Part shown: in pieces, positions 1 to 8,697 of the stretch | Numbering within the stretch: position 1 is the first letter of the stretch | How the letters are laid out: every line of letters begins with the position of its first letter | Assembly (NCBI RefSeq): GCF_011064595.1 | Contig: NZ_JAALJI010000009.1 | Span: 184,175 to 248,174, forward strand | DNA length: 64,000 nt | From: Paludisphaera soli | GTDB lineage: Bacteria > Planctomycetota > Planctomycetia > Isosphaerales > Isosphaeraceae | Direction: 5' to 3' | Made by a program: the position numbers and the translations under genes | Notes under the pieces: model-generated | Told to the model about the DNA's origin: nothing | What the model saw: the letters and a program-made list of their open reading frames with translations, nothing else | Databases searched by the model: none

Positions 1-968
1 ACGCCTCCGACCGGGTCCGCAACGCCGCCGCGTCGGCCGCCGGGATGTTGAAGGTCGCCGACGCCGGGCCGTCGCTGCGGGGGCTCGTGGCCGACGCCTC
101 GCGCCCGGCCGACTCGCGCGTCGAGGCCCTCCGCGCGCTCGACGCCCTGAAGGACGAGAAGCTCACCGAGGTCGTCGCCGACGCGAGGAAGGCTGACGCC
201 CCGGCCCTCCGCGCCGAGGGGCTGCGGATCCTCGGCCGGCTGGAGCCCGACCGGGCGGTCGCCGAGGCCGCCTCGGTCCTCGAAAGCGGCTCGACCCCGG
301 AGAAGCAGGCCGCCTTCGCCCTGCTCGGCACGGCCCCGGGCGCGAAGGCCGACGACGTTCTCGGCGGCTGGCTGGCCAAGCTGCAGGCCGGCGAGGTCCC
401 CGCCGAGGTCCGGCTCGACCTGGCCGAGGCCGCCGCCAAGCGCGAGTCGGCCGAGGTGAAGGCCGCCCTGGCTCGTCTCGACGCGGCCCGCCCGGCCGAC
501 GACCCGCTGGCCGCCTACCGCGACGCGCTCGTGGGCGGCGACGCCGCGCGGGGGCGCCGGATCTTCCGCGAGAAGGCCGAGGTCCAGTGCCTTCGCTGCC
601 ACAAGGTCTCCGGCGACGGCGGCGAGGTCGGCCCCGAGCTGGCGGGCGTCGGCGTGCGGAAAGGCCGCGAGTACATCCTGGAGTCGATCGTCCTCCCCAA
701 CAAGCAGATCGCCGAGGGCTTCGAGAGCCAGGTCCTCGCCCTGGCGAACGGCCAGGTCGTCGCCGGCGTCGTCAAGTCCGAGGACGACCGCGAGGTCCGC
801 CTCCTCACCGCCGAGGGCGCCCTCGTCGTCGTCCCCAAGGACGAGATCGAGGAGAAGGCCCGCGGCGGCTCCGCCATGCCCGAGGATCTGATCAAGAGCC
901 TCGACAAGCGCGAGATCCGCGACCTCGTCGAGTTCCTGGCGACCACCGTGCCCCTCGCCGCCCCCTGA
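1..968 (+). CDS. HEAT-repeat / c-type heme-binding domain protein, 5' partial
   Basis: The reading frame is open from the left edge, so the N-terminus lies outside the window. The visible part begins with Ala/Glu-rich helical repeats resembling HEAT/PBS-lyase repeats. It ends in a heme-binding domain of the Planctomycetes type (TIGR02603-like), with a CLRCH heme-attachment motif at about nt 588-602 followed by GPELAGVG and a C-terminal DLVEFLA helix. Such proteins are exported and usually sit at the end of long membrane-bound dehydrogenase/HEAT fusions; an electron-transfer role in the periplasm is inferred from the family. The enzyme part, if present, is not in view. It ends at TGA 966-968. 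Confidence 0.85.
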   Translation, partial: ASDRVRNAAASAAGMLKVADAGPSLRGLVADASRPADSRVEALRALDALKDEKLTEVVADARKADAPALRAEGLRILGRLEPDRAVAEAASVLESGSTPEKQAAFALLGTAPGAKADDVLGGWLAKLQAGEVPAEVRLDLAEAAAKRESAEVKAALARLDAARPADDPLAAYRDALVGGDAARGRRIFREKAEVQCLRCHKVSGDGGEVGPELAGVGVRKGREYILESIVLPNKQIAEGFESQVLALANGQVVAGVVKSEDDREVRLLTAEGALVVVPKDEIEEKARGGSAMPEDLIKSLDKREIRDLVEFLATTVPLAAP

Positions 969-1084
969 TCGGGGCGGGCCGGCCTCCCTTCGCCACCTCG
1001 CGTGGCACGCGTCCTGAAGCGATCGTCATCATTCCCTAGACGCGGGACGCCGCCACCCAATGGCGGGGGCGTCGACGCGGCGTC

Positions 1085-1741
1085 ATGGAGGACGGCGAGA
1101 TTGCGGGGCCGATTCGGGCGTTCGTCGCGGTCGGTGCGGGGATTCGGGATTCGTCGGCGTCCACGCTCGTGCGAGCGTCGGTGGTGCCGCCGACGGTGCT
1201 CCCATGGGCGACGCGCGAGGCGAGCCCCCGGCGCCTGGCGCTCGCGGAGGTGGCGGCCGGCGGGCTGGCGTTCGCAGCCTGGATGACGCTCCTGGCGGCG
1301 GGGATCGCGGTCGGCACGCAGGATTTCATCGACCCGGTCCGCAACCACAAGATCGCGGGGGCGGTCGAGCTGATCGGCTGCCTGGCGGTCATCGTGGCCT
1401 GCCACACGGTCACGAACACCGCGATGCTCTGCTGCGTTTCGGCCTTCCTCGGCGCCCTCGGGTTCCGGGCCGTCGGCGGGGAAGGCCCCGGCGACCCGGC
1501 CGGCCGCCGCGACGCCTACGTCGCCGCCGTCACGCGGGGCTTCTTCATCTTCCTGATCGTCCAGTCCGGCTCCATCCTCCTCTCCGATCAGGCGTTCACG
1601 AATCTCTCCCTGGAGAAGTACATCCGGCTCGCCGGGCTCTCCTCGCTCCTCAGCTTCACCGCCGGCTACAACCCCGACGTCTTCCGGCAGCTCATGGACC
1701 GCGTGAACAAGAACCTCGCCGCCGGGACCGTCCCCAAGTAG
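1085..1741 (+). CDS. hypothetical membrane protein
   Basis: A 218-aa protein with no recognised family. Hydrophobic stretches near residues 55-75, 85-120 and 155-175 suggest three to four membrane segments; the last 40 residues are polar and charged. The ATG at 1085 is the only early ATG in frame, but internal GTG codons around 1180-1200 are alternative starts that would remove an unusual Arg/Ser-rich leader, so the N-terminus is uncertain. It stands 189 bp before the threonine ammonia-lyase gene on the same strand. No function is proposed. Confidence 0.6.
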   Translation: MEDGEIAGPIRAFVAVGAGIRDSSASTLVRASVVPPTVLPWATREASPRRLALAEVAAGGLAFAAWMTLLAAGIAVGTQDFIDPVRNHKIAGAVELIGCLAVIVACHTVTNTAMLCCVSAFLGALGFRAVGGEGPGDPAGRRDAYVAAVTRGFFIFLIVQSGSILLSDQAFTNLSLEKYIRLAGLSSLLSFTAGYNPDVFRQLMDRVNKNLAAGTVPK

Positions 1742-1930
1742 TCCCGGCGGGCCGACGACGCCGAGCGGGGTGCCCAGGGCCCCTTCGGAGATGGTACCCT
1801 GATCGAGGACGAGGGACGTCGGCCGGCCGGCGACCGGGAACCCCCGTCGCACGACGACCCGGACCCCCGAAGCAGGGGAGCCCGACGCGGGGTTTCACGA
1901 CTTCCCCACCCAACAGGATCGACCCGCCCC

Positions 1931-3469
1931 GTGAACGGCCCGCAATCCGCCCCCCTCGGCCCGATGGACTACCTGAAGAAGATCCTCACCGCGCGCGTGT
2001 ACGACGTGGCGGTGGAGACCCCCCTGGAGCGGGCGCCCAAGCTCTCGGCGCGGCTGGGGAACGACCTCTGGCTCAAGCGCGAGGACGAGCAGCCGGTCTT
2101 CAGCTTCAAGCTGCGGGGGGCCTACAACAAGATGGCCGGGCTCTCGGCCGAGGAGCGCGGGCGGGGGGTCGTCTGCGCGTCGGCCGGGAACCATGCGCAG
2201 GGGGTGGCGCTCAGCGCGCGGAAGCTCGCCTGCCGGGCGACGATCGTCATGCCGGTGACGACGCCGTCGCTCAAGGTCGAGGCCGTGCGCGGCCTCGGCG
2301 GCGAGGTCGTCCTGCACGGCGAGAGCTACTCCGACGCCCACCTCCACGCGCTGGAGCTTTGCGAGCTTCACGGATACACGTTCGTCCATCCGTTCGACGA
2401 CCCCGACGTGATCGCGGGGCAGGGGACGATCGGCATGGAGATCCTCCGCCAGCACCAGGGGCCGATCCACGCCGTCTTCGCGGCGATCGGCGGCGGCGGC
2501 TTGATCTCTGGGGTCGCCGCCTACATCAAGGCCGTCCGGCCCGAGATCAAGCTCATCGGCGTCCAGACGACCGACTCCGACGCCATGATCCGCTCCGTCC
2601 GCGCCGGGGAGCGCGTGCCGCTTTCGGACGTCGGCCTCTTCTCCGACGGCACGGCGGTCAAGCTCGTGGGCGAGGAGACGTTTCGCCTGACGCGCGAGCT
2701 GGTCGACGACTTCGTCACGGTCGACGCCGACGCCGCCTGCGCCGCGATCAAGGACGTGTTCGAAGACACCCGGAGCATCCTGGAGCCGGCCGGCGCGCTC
2801 TCGGTGGCGGGCGCCAAGCAGTACGCGGCGAGGCACAAGCTCCAGGGCGAGACGCTGGTGGCGATCGCCTGCGGGGCCAACATGAACTTCGACCGCCTCC
2901 GATTCGTCGCCGAGCGGGCCGAGGTGGGCGAGGAGCGCGAGGCCCTCTTCGCCGTGACCGTCCCCGAGCGTCCCGGCATCCTGCGCGACCTTTGCACGTT
3001 GATCGGCCCTCGCAGCGTGACCGAGTTCAACTACCGGATCTCCGACCCGAAGGAGGCCCACCTGTTCGTCGGCCTGGCCGTGGGCGACCGCGACGAGTCC
3101 GCCTCGCTGGCGCGTCGGTTCATCGACGAGGGCTTCCCCGTCGTCGACCTGACCGGCGACGAGCTGGCCAAGGGGCACATCCGCCACCTCGTCGGCGGCC
3201 GCAGCCCGCAGGCGCATCACGAGCGGCTCTACCGCTTCGAGTTCCCCGAACGCCCCGGCGCGCTCATGCGGTTCCTCGCCGCCATGCCGCCGACCTGGAA
3301 CATCAGCCTGTTCCACTACCGCAACCAGGGGGCCGACTACGCCCGCATCCTCGTCGGTCTCCAGATCCCCGACGCCGACCTCCCCACCTTCCACGACTTC
3401 GCCGAAGGCCTCGGCTACCCCTGCGTCGACGAGACCGAGAACCCGGTCTACCGGCTGTTCCTGGGCTGA
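1931..3469 (+). CDS. ilvA: threonine ammonia-lyase, biosynthetic (threonine deaminase)
   Basis: This PLP enzyme converts threonine to 2-oxobutyrate and ammonia, the first step of isoleucine synthesis, in the cytoplasm. The 512-aa length fits the biosynthetic, two-regulatory-domain type. The PLP lysine is in the SFKLRGAYNKM motif (about K60) and the phosphate-binding loop is GGGGLISG. Residues from about 335 on form two ACT-like regulatory repeats, each beginning with a PERPGxL-type motif (VPERPGIL and FPERPGAL); family members use these for isoleucine/valine allostery. The start is a GTG at 1931. No other branched-chain gene is adjacent. Confidence 0.95.
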   Translation: MNGPQSAPLGPMDYLKKILTARVYDVAVETPLERAPKLSARLGNDLWLKREDEQPVFSFKLRGAYNKMAGLSAEERGRGVVCASAGNHAQGVALSARKLACRATIVMPVTTPSLKVEAVRGLGGEVVLHGESYSDAHLHALELCELHGYTFVHPFDDPDVIAGQGTIGMEILRQHQGPIHAVFAAIGGGGLISGVAAYIKAVRPEIKLIGVQTTDSDAMIRSVRAGERVPLSDVGLFSDGTAVKLVGEETFRLTRELVDDFVTVDADAACAAIKDVFEDTRSILEPAGALSVAGAKQYAARHKLQGETLVAIACGANMNFDRLRFVAERAEVGEEREALFAVTVPERPGILRDLCTLIGPRSVTEFNYRISDPKEAHLFVGLAVGDRDESASLARRFIDEGFPVVDLTGDELAKGHIRHLVGGRSPQAHHERLYRFEFPERPGALMRFLAAMPPTWNISLFHYRNQGADYARILVGLQIPDADLPTFHDFAEGLGYPCVDETENPVYRLFLG

Positions 3470-3487
3470 TGACGGGGGATCGACGCC

Positions 3488-3922
3488 TCAAGCCAGGTCG
3501 TCCGCGGCGTCCTTCGCTTTCCCAGGTGCCGTGCGGGGGCCGAAGATCAGCCCGAAGTCGAACACGACCAGCCCCGGCAGGATCGTCCCGAGCAACATCA
3601 TCGCCAGGCCCCACTCGCCCGTCGCGAGCAGCCCGAGGAACGGGACCACGACGACCAGCCCGAAGACGCCGGCGAGGAACCAGCCCGGGATCGAGCGGCC
3701 CGCCCAGAGCCGCGCGCCGAGCCAGCCGAGGACCCACGCGATCGTCCCGGTCGAGACGAGGATCAGGGCGTCGGAGCGCTGACCTCGGGTGATCACCATG
3801 GCCGCCCCGAGCGCCGCGACCGCCCCCAGGATCCCCGCGAGGGCGAAGAGCACGACCGCGAACCCTCGAGCCAGCCACAGGCCGTCGCGACGGACGCCGC
3901 TTGCATTCAAGGTCGTTCCCAT
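3488..3922 (-). CDS. hypothetical four-helix membrane protein
   Basis: A 144-aa protein with about four hydrophobic helices (residues ~18-45, 50-70, 80-100, 108-130) and short charged tails, so an inner-membrane location is likely. No family was recognised. It is convergent with the threonine ammonia-lyase gene, leaving only 18 bp between the two stop codons. The start at 3922 is the first ATG; an AT-containing stretch at about 3970-3985 lies upstream. Confidence 0.7.
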   Translation of the reverse strand: MGTTLNASGVRRDGLWLARGFAVVLFALAGILGAVAALGAAMVITRGQRSDALILVSTGTIAWVLGWLGARLWAGRSIPGWFLAGVFGLVVVVPFLGLLATGEWGLAMMLLGTILPGLVVFDFGLIFGPRTAPGKAKDAADDLA

Positions 3923-4144
3923 CTCGCTCCGCCTCCATCAAGCGGTCTCGATCCTCCGGTCCGCAGGTCCCGATGTCGCGATCTTAAACCGACCTGGATC
4001 CGACGCTCAAGGGGCCGCTCGCGCAAAGAGCCGCCTCGGCGGGCCGTCGGCCGTGACGGCGAGCCCCGAACCTCGGGAGTCCGGGAGCGTCTTTGGGATC
4101 GAGGCCCCGTCGCCGGGCGTCGTGGAATCCTTCGGAGACGTCCC

Positions 4145-4723
4145 ATGCGGCCCAAAGAACCCTGGCGGCTCCTGCGCTACCTTGAGGAGCGTCCGGACGA
4201 CGCCCGCGCCCTGCAGTCGCTGGGCGCGTGGTTCAGCCGTCGAGAGCGGCTCGACGAGGCGCGCGAGGCGTACACGAGGGCGCTCCGGGCGGACCCCACC
4301 GACGTCTGGACGCATCTTTACATCGGCAACCTGGCCTACAGGGAGCGGGACTGGGAAGTCGCCCTGATCTGGTTCCGGTTCGCGGCCATGCTGGCCCCCG
4401 ACATGACCGTGCCCCTCTGGTGCCAGGCCGACGTCTACGAGTTCCAGGACCGTCAGGATCTGGCCGAGGAATACTTTCGCAAGGCCGTGGAAGTGGACCC
4501 GGACGATGAGCAGGCCAGGCGCTTGCTGAAGATGTGGCGGTTGCGGGGGCTCCGTGCGGAGGCCGACGGCCATGAGGACCGGGGCCGTCCGGACCTGGCC
4601 GAGGAGTGCTATCGAAAGGCCCTGGACCTGGATCTGGACGACGAGGGCGCGAGGACCTTCCTGGAGCACTGGCGCAGGTCGCGCGAGGACCGTTCCGGGC
4701 CCCCCGGCGAGGGCCCTCGCTGA
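4145..4723 (+). CDS. tetratricopeptide repeat protein
   Basis: A 192-aa soluble protein built almost wholly of TPR units. At least three repeats show the typical helix pair with A-x-x-A-Y/F and a closing DP: one ending RALRADPTD, one ending KAVEVDPDD and one ending KALDLDLDD. There is no signal peptide or catalytic domain. TPRs normally mediate protein-protein contacts; the partner cannot be told from the context. It is a lone plus-strand gene between two minus-strand genes. Confidence 0.85.
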   Translation: MRPKEPWRLLRYLEERPDDARALQSLGAWFSRRERLDEAREAYTRALRADPTDVWTHLYIGNLAYRERDWEVALIWFRFAAMLAPDMTVPLWCQADVYEFQDRQDLAEEYFRKAVEVDPDDEQARRLLKMWRLRGLRAEADGHEDRGRPDLAEECYRKALDLDLDDEGARTFLEHWRRSREDRSGPPGEGPR

Positions 4724-4856
4724 ACACCGCCGACCGGGCCATCGGCGCGGATCGGGAAGCCGTCCTCGACGAAATCAACCTCCTCGGACGCCCACCCAGG
4801 CGGGATGTGGGGCGGCCGAGGAGTTCATCGAGCCCTACGCTCGTGCGACGGCTCGC

Positions 4857-5585
4857 TCAGGCCCGCCGGCGGCGCCGGGCGTAGCCCAGGACCAGCAGCA
4901 CGGCGAGGCCGCCGGAGGCCAGCGAGGAAGGCTCCGGAACGGCCGTCGCGCCGCCCAGGCCGAAATCGAGCGACGAGTCGGGGATGGACAGCCTCACCAC
5001 GTCGCCCGCGTCCTCGGAGAAGAACGAACTGCTCAGGCTGACCAGGCCGGACACGCCTGTGACCCGAAGTCCCTGGAAGGCCGACAGGTCGAAGGTGAAC
5101 TCGCGGTCGAACGAGTAGATCATCGACTCGTCGATCGAGTACGCGAAGGAGGTGTCCAAGACGGCGTTCCGGGAGGCCCCCGTCGCGTCGTCGACCAGGG
5201 CCAGGTCGATCATCAGGCGGACGACGAGCGAACGCGTGTCCGGCGACGACGTCAGCACCTCGACCCCCCCTCGCAGGCCGACGAGCACGTTCGCCTCCGT
5301 GACGGTCCCCGAGGCGTCGCCCCGGAACGCCGCGCTCAGCGTCGTCTCGTCCGACTCGCCCTGCGCGACCATCTCGGCCGACCCGGACATCTTGAAGCCC
5401 TGGACCCCGGGGGCCGGCGGGAGCGAGCCGAAGCGAGGCCCGTCCGGGTTCGAGAGCGTCCCGCCCTCGGTCGTGGACCATTCGCCTTCGAGGGTCTCGG
5501 TTCGCACGACGAAATCGGCCTTGGCGGCCGGGATCAGCAGGCTCGAGGCGACCATCACGGAGAACAATCCGGCGCGGCGCGGCAT
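4857..5585 (-). CDS. PEP-CTERM sorting-domain protein
   Basis: A secreted protein of 242 aa from the chosen start. A signal peptide (MPRRAGLFSVMVASSLL...AKA) is followed by a beta-rich, Asp/Ser-rich body without a known enzyme domain. The C-terminus is a canonical PEP-CTERM tail: VPEPSS, a hydrophobic helix, then RRRRRA. In the family, this tail is processed by exosortase for export with exopolysaccharide. The start at 5585 is preferred over upstream in-frame ATGs because AAGGAA lies about 9 nt before it and the signal peptide then begins at residue 1. No exosortase gene is seen in the window. Confidence 0.85.
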   Translation of the reverse strand: MPRRAGLFSVMVASSLLIPAAKADFVVRTETLEGEWSTTEGGTLSNPDGPRFGSLPPAPGVQGFKMSGSAEMVAQGESDETTLSAAFRGDASGTVTEANVLVGLRGGVEVLTSSPDTRSLVVRLMIDLALVDDATGASRNAVLDTSFAYSIDESMIYSFDREFTFDLSAFQGLRVTGVSGLVSLSSSFFSEDAGDVVRLSIPDSSLDFGLGGATAVPEPSSLASGGLAVLLVLGYARRRRRA

Positions 5586-5911
5586 AGAAGCGTTCCTTCG
5601 AGGCCCATGATCCATCTTCGCACGCCGGCACGACTTTCGGCCGCGAGCGTGACGAAGGTTAGCCACGAGCGTCGGCGATGTCCAGGATCCATCGCCGGCC
5701 GCCGCGGGCCGGTCGCGGGGGCGATCCGGTTGCAGCCGGATGAAGAGGACGATTCCTGCCAGACCGAGGCCGGATTATCATGTAATCGGTGTGGAATTCA
5801 TTAAAATTCGTTAGAAATTCACGACTGGTCGGACCCGAAGACCCGGGCCGCTTTTGCACGAGCACCGCAAAAAAAATCGCGATCCGGCACCGCCGCGTCC
5901 GGCGAGGGGCC
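5586..5911. other. intergenic region, unusually AT-rich in part
   Basis: This 326-bp gap between the PEP-CTERM gene and the acetyltransferase gene has a stretch at about 5770-5880 much richer in A and T than anything nearby, including a run of eight A's. On the minus strand GATAAT (plus-strand 5773-5778) could serve as a -10 element for the PEP-CTERM gene, but no good -35 is visible. No coding potential is seen. Confidence 0.4.
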
Positions 5912-6415
5912 TCAACCTTCCAGCGAGGCGAACTCCGGGGCGTACCGCACGAGCCCCGCGCCGACGGGCAGGCCGTCGCGGGCCAGTTCGGCGGCCTGGA
6001 AGGCGTCGCCGCCGCCGTATTCGTCGAGCAGGCCGACGCCCGGCGCGGGGCGGAAGCCGAAACGGCTGTAGTAACGCGGTTCGCCCAGGACCACGGCCCA
6101 GCCGACGCCCGCCGTGCGGCACGCGGCCAGCCCTTCCTGGATCAGCATGCCGCCGATCCCCGTCCGCCGGTGGGATGGATGCACGGCCAGCGGGGCGAGC
6201 CCCGCGCCGGTCGCGCCGGAGTCGACCGTGACCGGGCTGAAGGCGACGTGGCCGACGATCGCGCCGTCGACCTCCGCGACCAGCGAGATCGACAGCCGGC
6301 CGGCCTCGCGCAGCAGGTCGACCAGATTCGCCTCGGCCTCGGTGGGGAAGGCCGAGGCGATCACGTCGCGGATCGCCGCCTCGTCGCCGGGCCGTTCGGG
6401 GCGGATGATCGTCAT
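5912..6415 (-). CDS. GNAT family N-acetyltransferase (YhbS-like)
   Basis: A 167-aa protein that is one complete GNAT fold. MTIIRPERPGDEAAI opens the domain, the acetyl-CoA loop is HRRTGIGGML, and VLGEPRYYSRFGF is the signature of the YhbS-like branch (COG3153). The family moves an acetyl group from acetyl-CoA to an amine; the substrate is unknown. It lies 23 bp downstream of the DUF6157-like gene on the same strand, so the two may be co-transcribed. Confidence 0.9.
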   Translation of the reverse strand: MTIIRPERPGDEAAIRDVIASAFPTEAEANLVDLLREAGRLSISLVAEVDGAIVGHVAFSPVTVDSGATGAGLAPLAVHPSHRRTGIGGMLIQEGLAACRTAGVGWAVVLGEPRYYSRFGFRPAPGVGLLDEYGGGDAFQAAELARDGLPVGAGLVRYAPEFASLEG

Positions 6416-6438
6416 GGCTTCCTCGTCCTTCCGGGCGT

Positions 6439-6861
6439 TCAGGCCCGCTTGTTTCGCATGGCGGGGACGACCTCGACCCCGGCGACCTCGCCGCGCGCGA
6501 AACGGGCGTACTCCTCCGACTCGACGCCGACGATCGCGATCCGCCCCTCGTCGTCGTGGTGCACGCCCCAGCCGTAGGTCTTCGGCAGGGGAGAGGCCCG
6601 CATGCAGGGGTGGGGCTTCGCGAACAGCTCGGCGCGGATCGACTCGTCCCGCTCGGCAACCTCCTGCTCCGACATCCCCGCGCGACGGACGTGGACCGCG
6701 AGGATCAGGTCCTCCAGCGTCATCGTATACGGTCGGGTCGTGAGCAATTCATGCTGGAGCGAGGCGACCGTCGGCTTCTCCCCCCTCGCGACCGGCGGCT
6801 TGCCCCGCCCGGCCGGGCAATCGGTCGCGACGAGGACGAACGTATTTCGGATCGGTTTCAT
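6439..6861 (-). CDS. DUF6157-like protein
   Basis: A 140-aa protein starting MKPIRNTFVLVATDCPA, which resembles the DUF6157 opening (an N-T-F-I-x-V-A-x-D-CP pattern). Later features include the conserved-looking stretches RPYTMTLEDLI and ASPLPKTYGWGVHHDDEGRIA. The function of the family is unknown. The start at 6861 was chosen because homology-like sequence begins there and the upstream in-frame part is Arg/Pro-rich without order; no clear Shine-Dalgarno is visible. The GNAT gene follows after 23 bp. Confidence 0.8.
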   Translation of the reverse strand: MKPIRNTFVLVATDCPAGRGKPPVARGEKPTVASLQHELLTTRPYTMTLEDLILAVHVRRAGMSEQEVAERDESIRAELFAKPHPCMRASPLPKTYGWGVHHDDEGRIAIVGVESEEYARFARGEVAGVEVVPAMRNKRA

Positions 6862-7255
6862 CGGGGAATTTCTCGGACGTGTCGGGGATCGAGCGGGTTC
6901 GCGCCGCATGATGCCGACTCGCGCCCGTCCCCGCAACGGCGACCTCGGGCTCCGATCCGACTTCCCCAGGTGAGGATTGTCGAGGAGTTCCGTCGATTTT
7001 CCTCGTCGCGCGTGTCCGCAACCTGCATTCCTGCTCATCCTTTATCTTGAGTCGAGGATTCGGTTCGACGCCCTGGCTTCGCCCGGAGCGGTCCGCGGGG
7101 CCTCGCCGCCGACACGCGAACTGCGCCGAACGAAGCCAATTTCCGATCGCTCGTTAAGGGTTTAAGGGATTTCAGGGATGCGAGTTGCGTCCGATGGGTT
7201 CGTTTCGAGGACGGCGCGAACGAAGCCAATCGGCGCGTTGTAAAAGGGCGCGAGG
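6862..7255. other. intergenic region with short direct repeats
   Basis: This 394-bp region is between divergently oriented genes. It contains two copies of a 14-bp word (listed separately) and several related partial copies, plus an AT-richer stretch at about 7035-7060. Small frames in it encode only repeat-derived peptides. I see no RNA gene. Confidence 0.4.
7127..7230. repeat. short dispersed-type direct repeats
   Basis: The 14-mer CGAACGAAGCCAAT occurs at 7127-7140 and again at 7217-7230, each preceded by a GCGC-like context, with the related words TTCGTTTCGAGG and GTTAAGGG between them. On the other strand, the word reads as ATTGGCTTCGTTCG. The spacing is 90 bp. These look like members of a small dispersed intergenic repeat family. 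Confidence 0.55.
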
Positions 7256-7582
7256 ATGGGGTGGCGGGGATGGTGTGTCTTCGGATTCGGGGCGGCCTGG
7301 CGGATCGCCCTCTGGGCGATCGCACGATTCGCGCTGCCGGTCGGGCCGGCCCGGACGATCCCGGCTCGCAGGCGGGCGGCGATCCTGGTCGTCGCGGTGG
7401 GCGTCAATCTGTATGGCTTCCGCCGCTTCGAGGCGCTGCGGGCCTGGGCCTTCCACTCCGGCTGCGAGCGGCACGTCGCGGAGAAACTGGCGATGCGGGT
7501 GGAGCTCGACCACTCCGCGTCGTCGCTGGAACGCCACCGGGACCTCAAGCGGGTGGCCTTTCGCCGGCCGTTCCAACCGTGA
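7256..7582 (+). CDS. small hypothetical protein
   Basis: A possible 108-aa protein with a hydrophobic N-terminal half (two short candidate membrane segments, to about residue 52) and a basic C-terminal half. It shows no known family. The coding call rests only on an open frame in high-GC DNA with an ATG directly after the repeat region, so it may be spurious. The metal-transporter gene begins 105 bp further on. Confidence 0.35.
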   Translation: MGWRGWCVFGFGAAWRIALWAIARFALPVGPARTIPARRRAAILVVAVGVNLYGFRRFEALRAWAFHSGCERHVAEKLAMRVELDHSASSLERHRDLKRVAFRRPFQP

Positions 7583-7687
7583 GTTGGCGGGGCGTCGCGG
7601 ATCTTCTGATTGTCGGGGGGGCCGGGGCGGATAAGATGGAGGCCGCCCGGGCGGATGCGCCGTCGTCGCGGCGGTGGGCTCCGTGGG

Positions 7688-8620
7688 ATGCGCGTTCGCA
7701 AGGTGGAACTGGTCAAACGCCGGCTGTACGGCGCGGCGGTGCGCGCGACGATCCTGGGGCTGGTGGTCAACCTGGCCCTCGGTGCGGCGAAGCTCGTCGG
7801 GGGGATCGTCGGCGGGTCGCTGGCGATGGTCTCCGACGCGGTGAATTCGCTGGGCGACGTCTTCACGTCGACGGCGGTCCTGCTGGCCTTCCGGGTGGCC
7901 CAGAAGCCGGCCGACGCCGAACATCCCTACGGCCACACGCGGGCCGAGGCCATCGCCGGCTCGAACGTGGCGGTGCTGGTGATCGTCTCGGCCCTGCTCG
8001 TGGGCTGGAACACCCTTAGGTCGTTCCCGCCCGAGCCGATCGAGGCCGTCCCGCCCCTCTGGACCCTGCTGATCGCCGGCGTCAACGTGGCGATCAAGGA
8101 GGCGCTCTACCAGTACAAGATCCGCCTGGGCCGCCGGCTCGGCTCCAGCGCCCTGATCGCCAACGCCTGGGACCACCGCTCCGACGCCCTCAGCGCCCTG
8201 GCCGTGCTCATCAGCCTGGCCCTGGTGCGGATCCTGGGGCCGGGCTACGCCTGGCTCGACGCCGTGGCGGCCATGGTCGTCGTCGGCGTGATCCTCTACT
8301 CGGCGACGACTCTCTTGTTCTCCAGTGCGCAGGAGTTGATGGACGCGCAGGCCGACGCCGACTTCGTGGCGGCGATCCGGGACGTGGCCGTCGACCCCCC
8401 CGAGGTCAGCGACGTCGACAAGCTCTGGGTCCGCAAGACGGGGCTGGAGTACCTGGTCGACATCCACGTCCAGGTCCCCGCCGAGCTGAGCGTCGACGAG
8501 GGGCATCGGATCAGCCACCAGGTGAAGGATCGCATCCTGGAGCGGTTCCCCATCGTCCGCGACGTCCTCGTGCACCTGGAGCCGTTCCCGCACCGCCACG
8601 CGCACTCCGACGAGGCCTGA
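7688..8620 (+). CDS. cation diffusion facilitator transporter, Mn-type site
   Basis: A 310-aa CDF protein that exports divalent metal from the cytoplasm by proton antiport. Six membrane segments are followed by a cytoplasmic ferredoxin-like domain from about residue 215, ending in a His-containing tail. HPYGHTRAEA is a CDF signature. The metal-site residues read N53-x3-D57 in helix 2 and D162-x3-D166 in helix 5. Zinc transporters usually have H-x3-D in helix 5; the N-D-D-D pattern resembles MntE-type manganese exporters, so Mn2+ is a reasonable but untested guess. ATG 7688 was preferred because family-like sequence starts there; the upstream in-frame leader is Arg/Gly-rich. Confidence 0.88.
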   Translation: MRVRKVELVKRRLYGAAVRATILGLVVNLALGAAKLVGGIVGGSLAMVSDAVNSLGDVFTSTAVLLAFRVAQKPADAEHPYGHTRAEAIAGSNVAVLVIVSALLVGWNTLRSFPPEPIEAVPPLWTLLIAGVNVAIKEALYQYKIRLGRRLGSSALIANAWDHRSDALSALAVLISLALVRILGPGYAWLDAVAAMVVVGVILYSATTLLFSSAQELMDAQADADFVAAIRDVAVDPPEVSDVDKLWVRKTGLEYLVDIHVQVPAELSVDEGHRISHQVKDRILERFPIVRDVLVHLEPFPHRHAHSDEA

Positions 8621-8633
8621 GCCGTCGTGCCCG

Positions 8634-8662
8634 TTGCACCGGGGCCTCCCCGGCCTTATAAC
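8634..8662 (+). promoter_or_regulatory. candidate sigma70-type promoter for the ThuA-like gene
   Basis: TTGCAC (8634-8639) and TATAAC (8657-8662) are separated by 17 bp, 35 bp before the ATG at 8698. The spacer contains the inverted repeat CCGGGG-CCT-CCCCGG, and GGCGG-AAA-CCGCC lies at the expected transcript start. These could be operator-like, or the first could end the transporter transcript. Confidence 0.45.
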
Positions 8663-8697
8663 GGCGGAAACCGCCCCACACCTCCGAGGATCCCCCC

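Noticed and set aside
1060..3792. A 910-codon open frame overlapping threonine ammonia-lyase on the same strand
   Set aside because: Its translation is Arg/Pro/Gly-rich without order. It is the off-frame shadow of the lyase gene, as expected in very GC-rich DNA.
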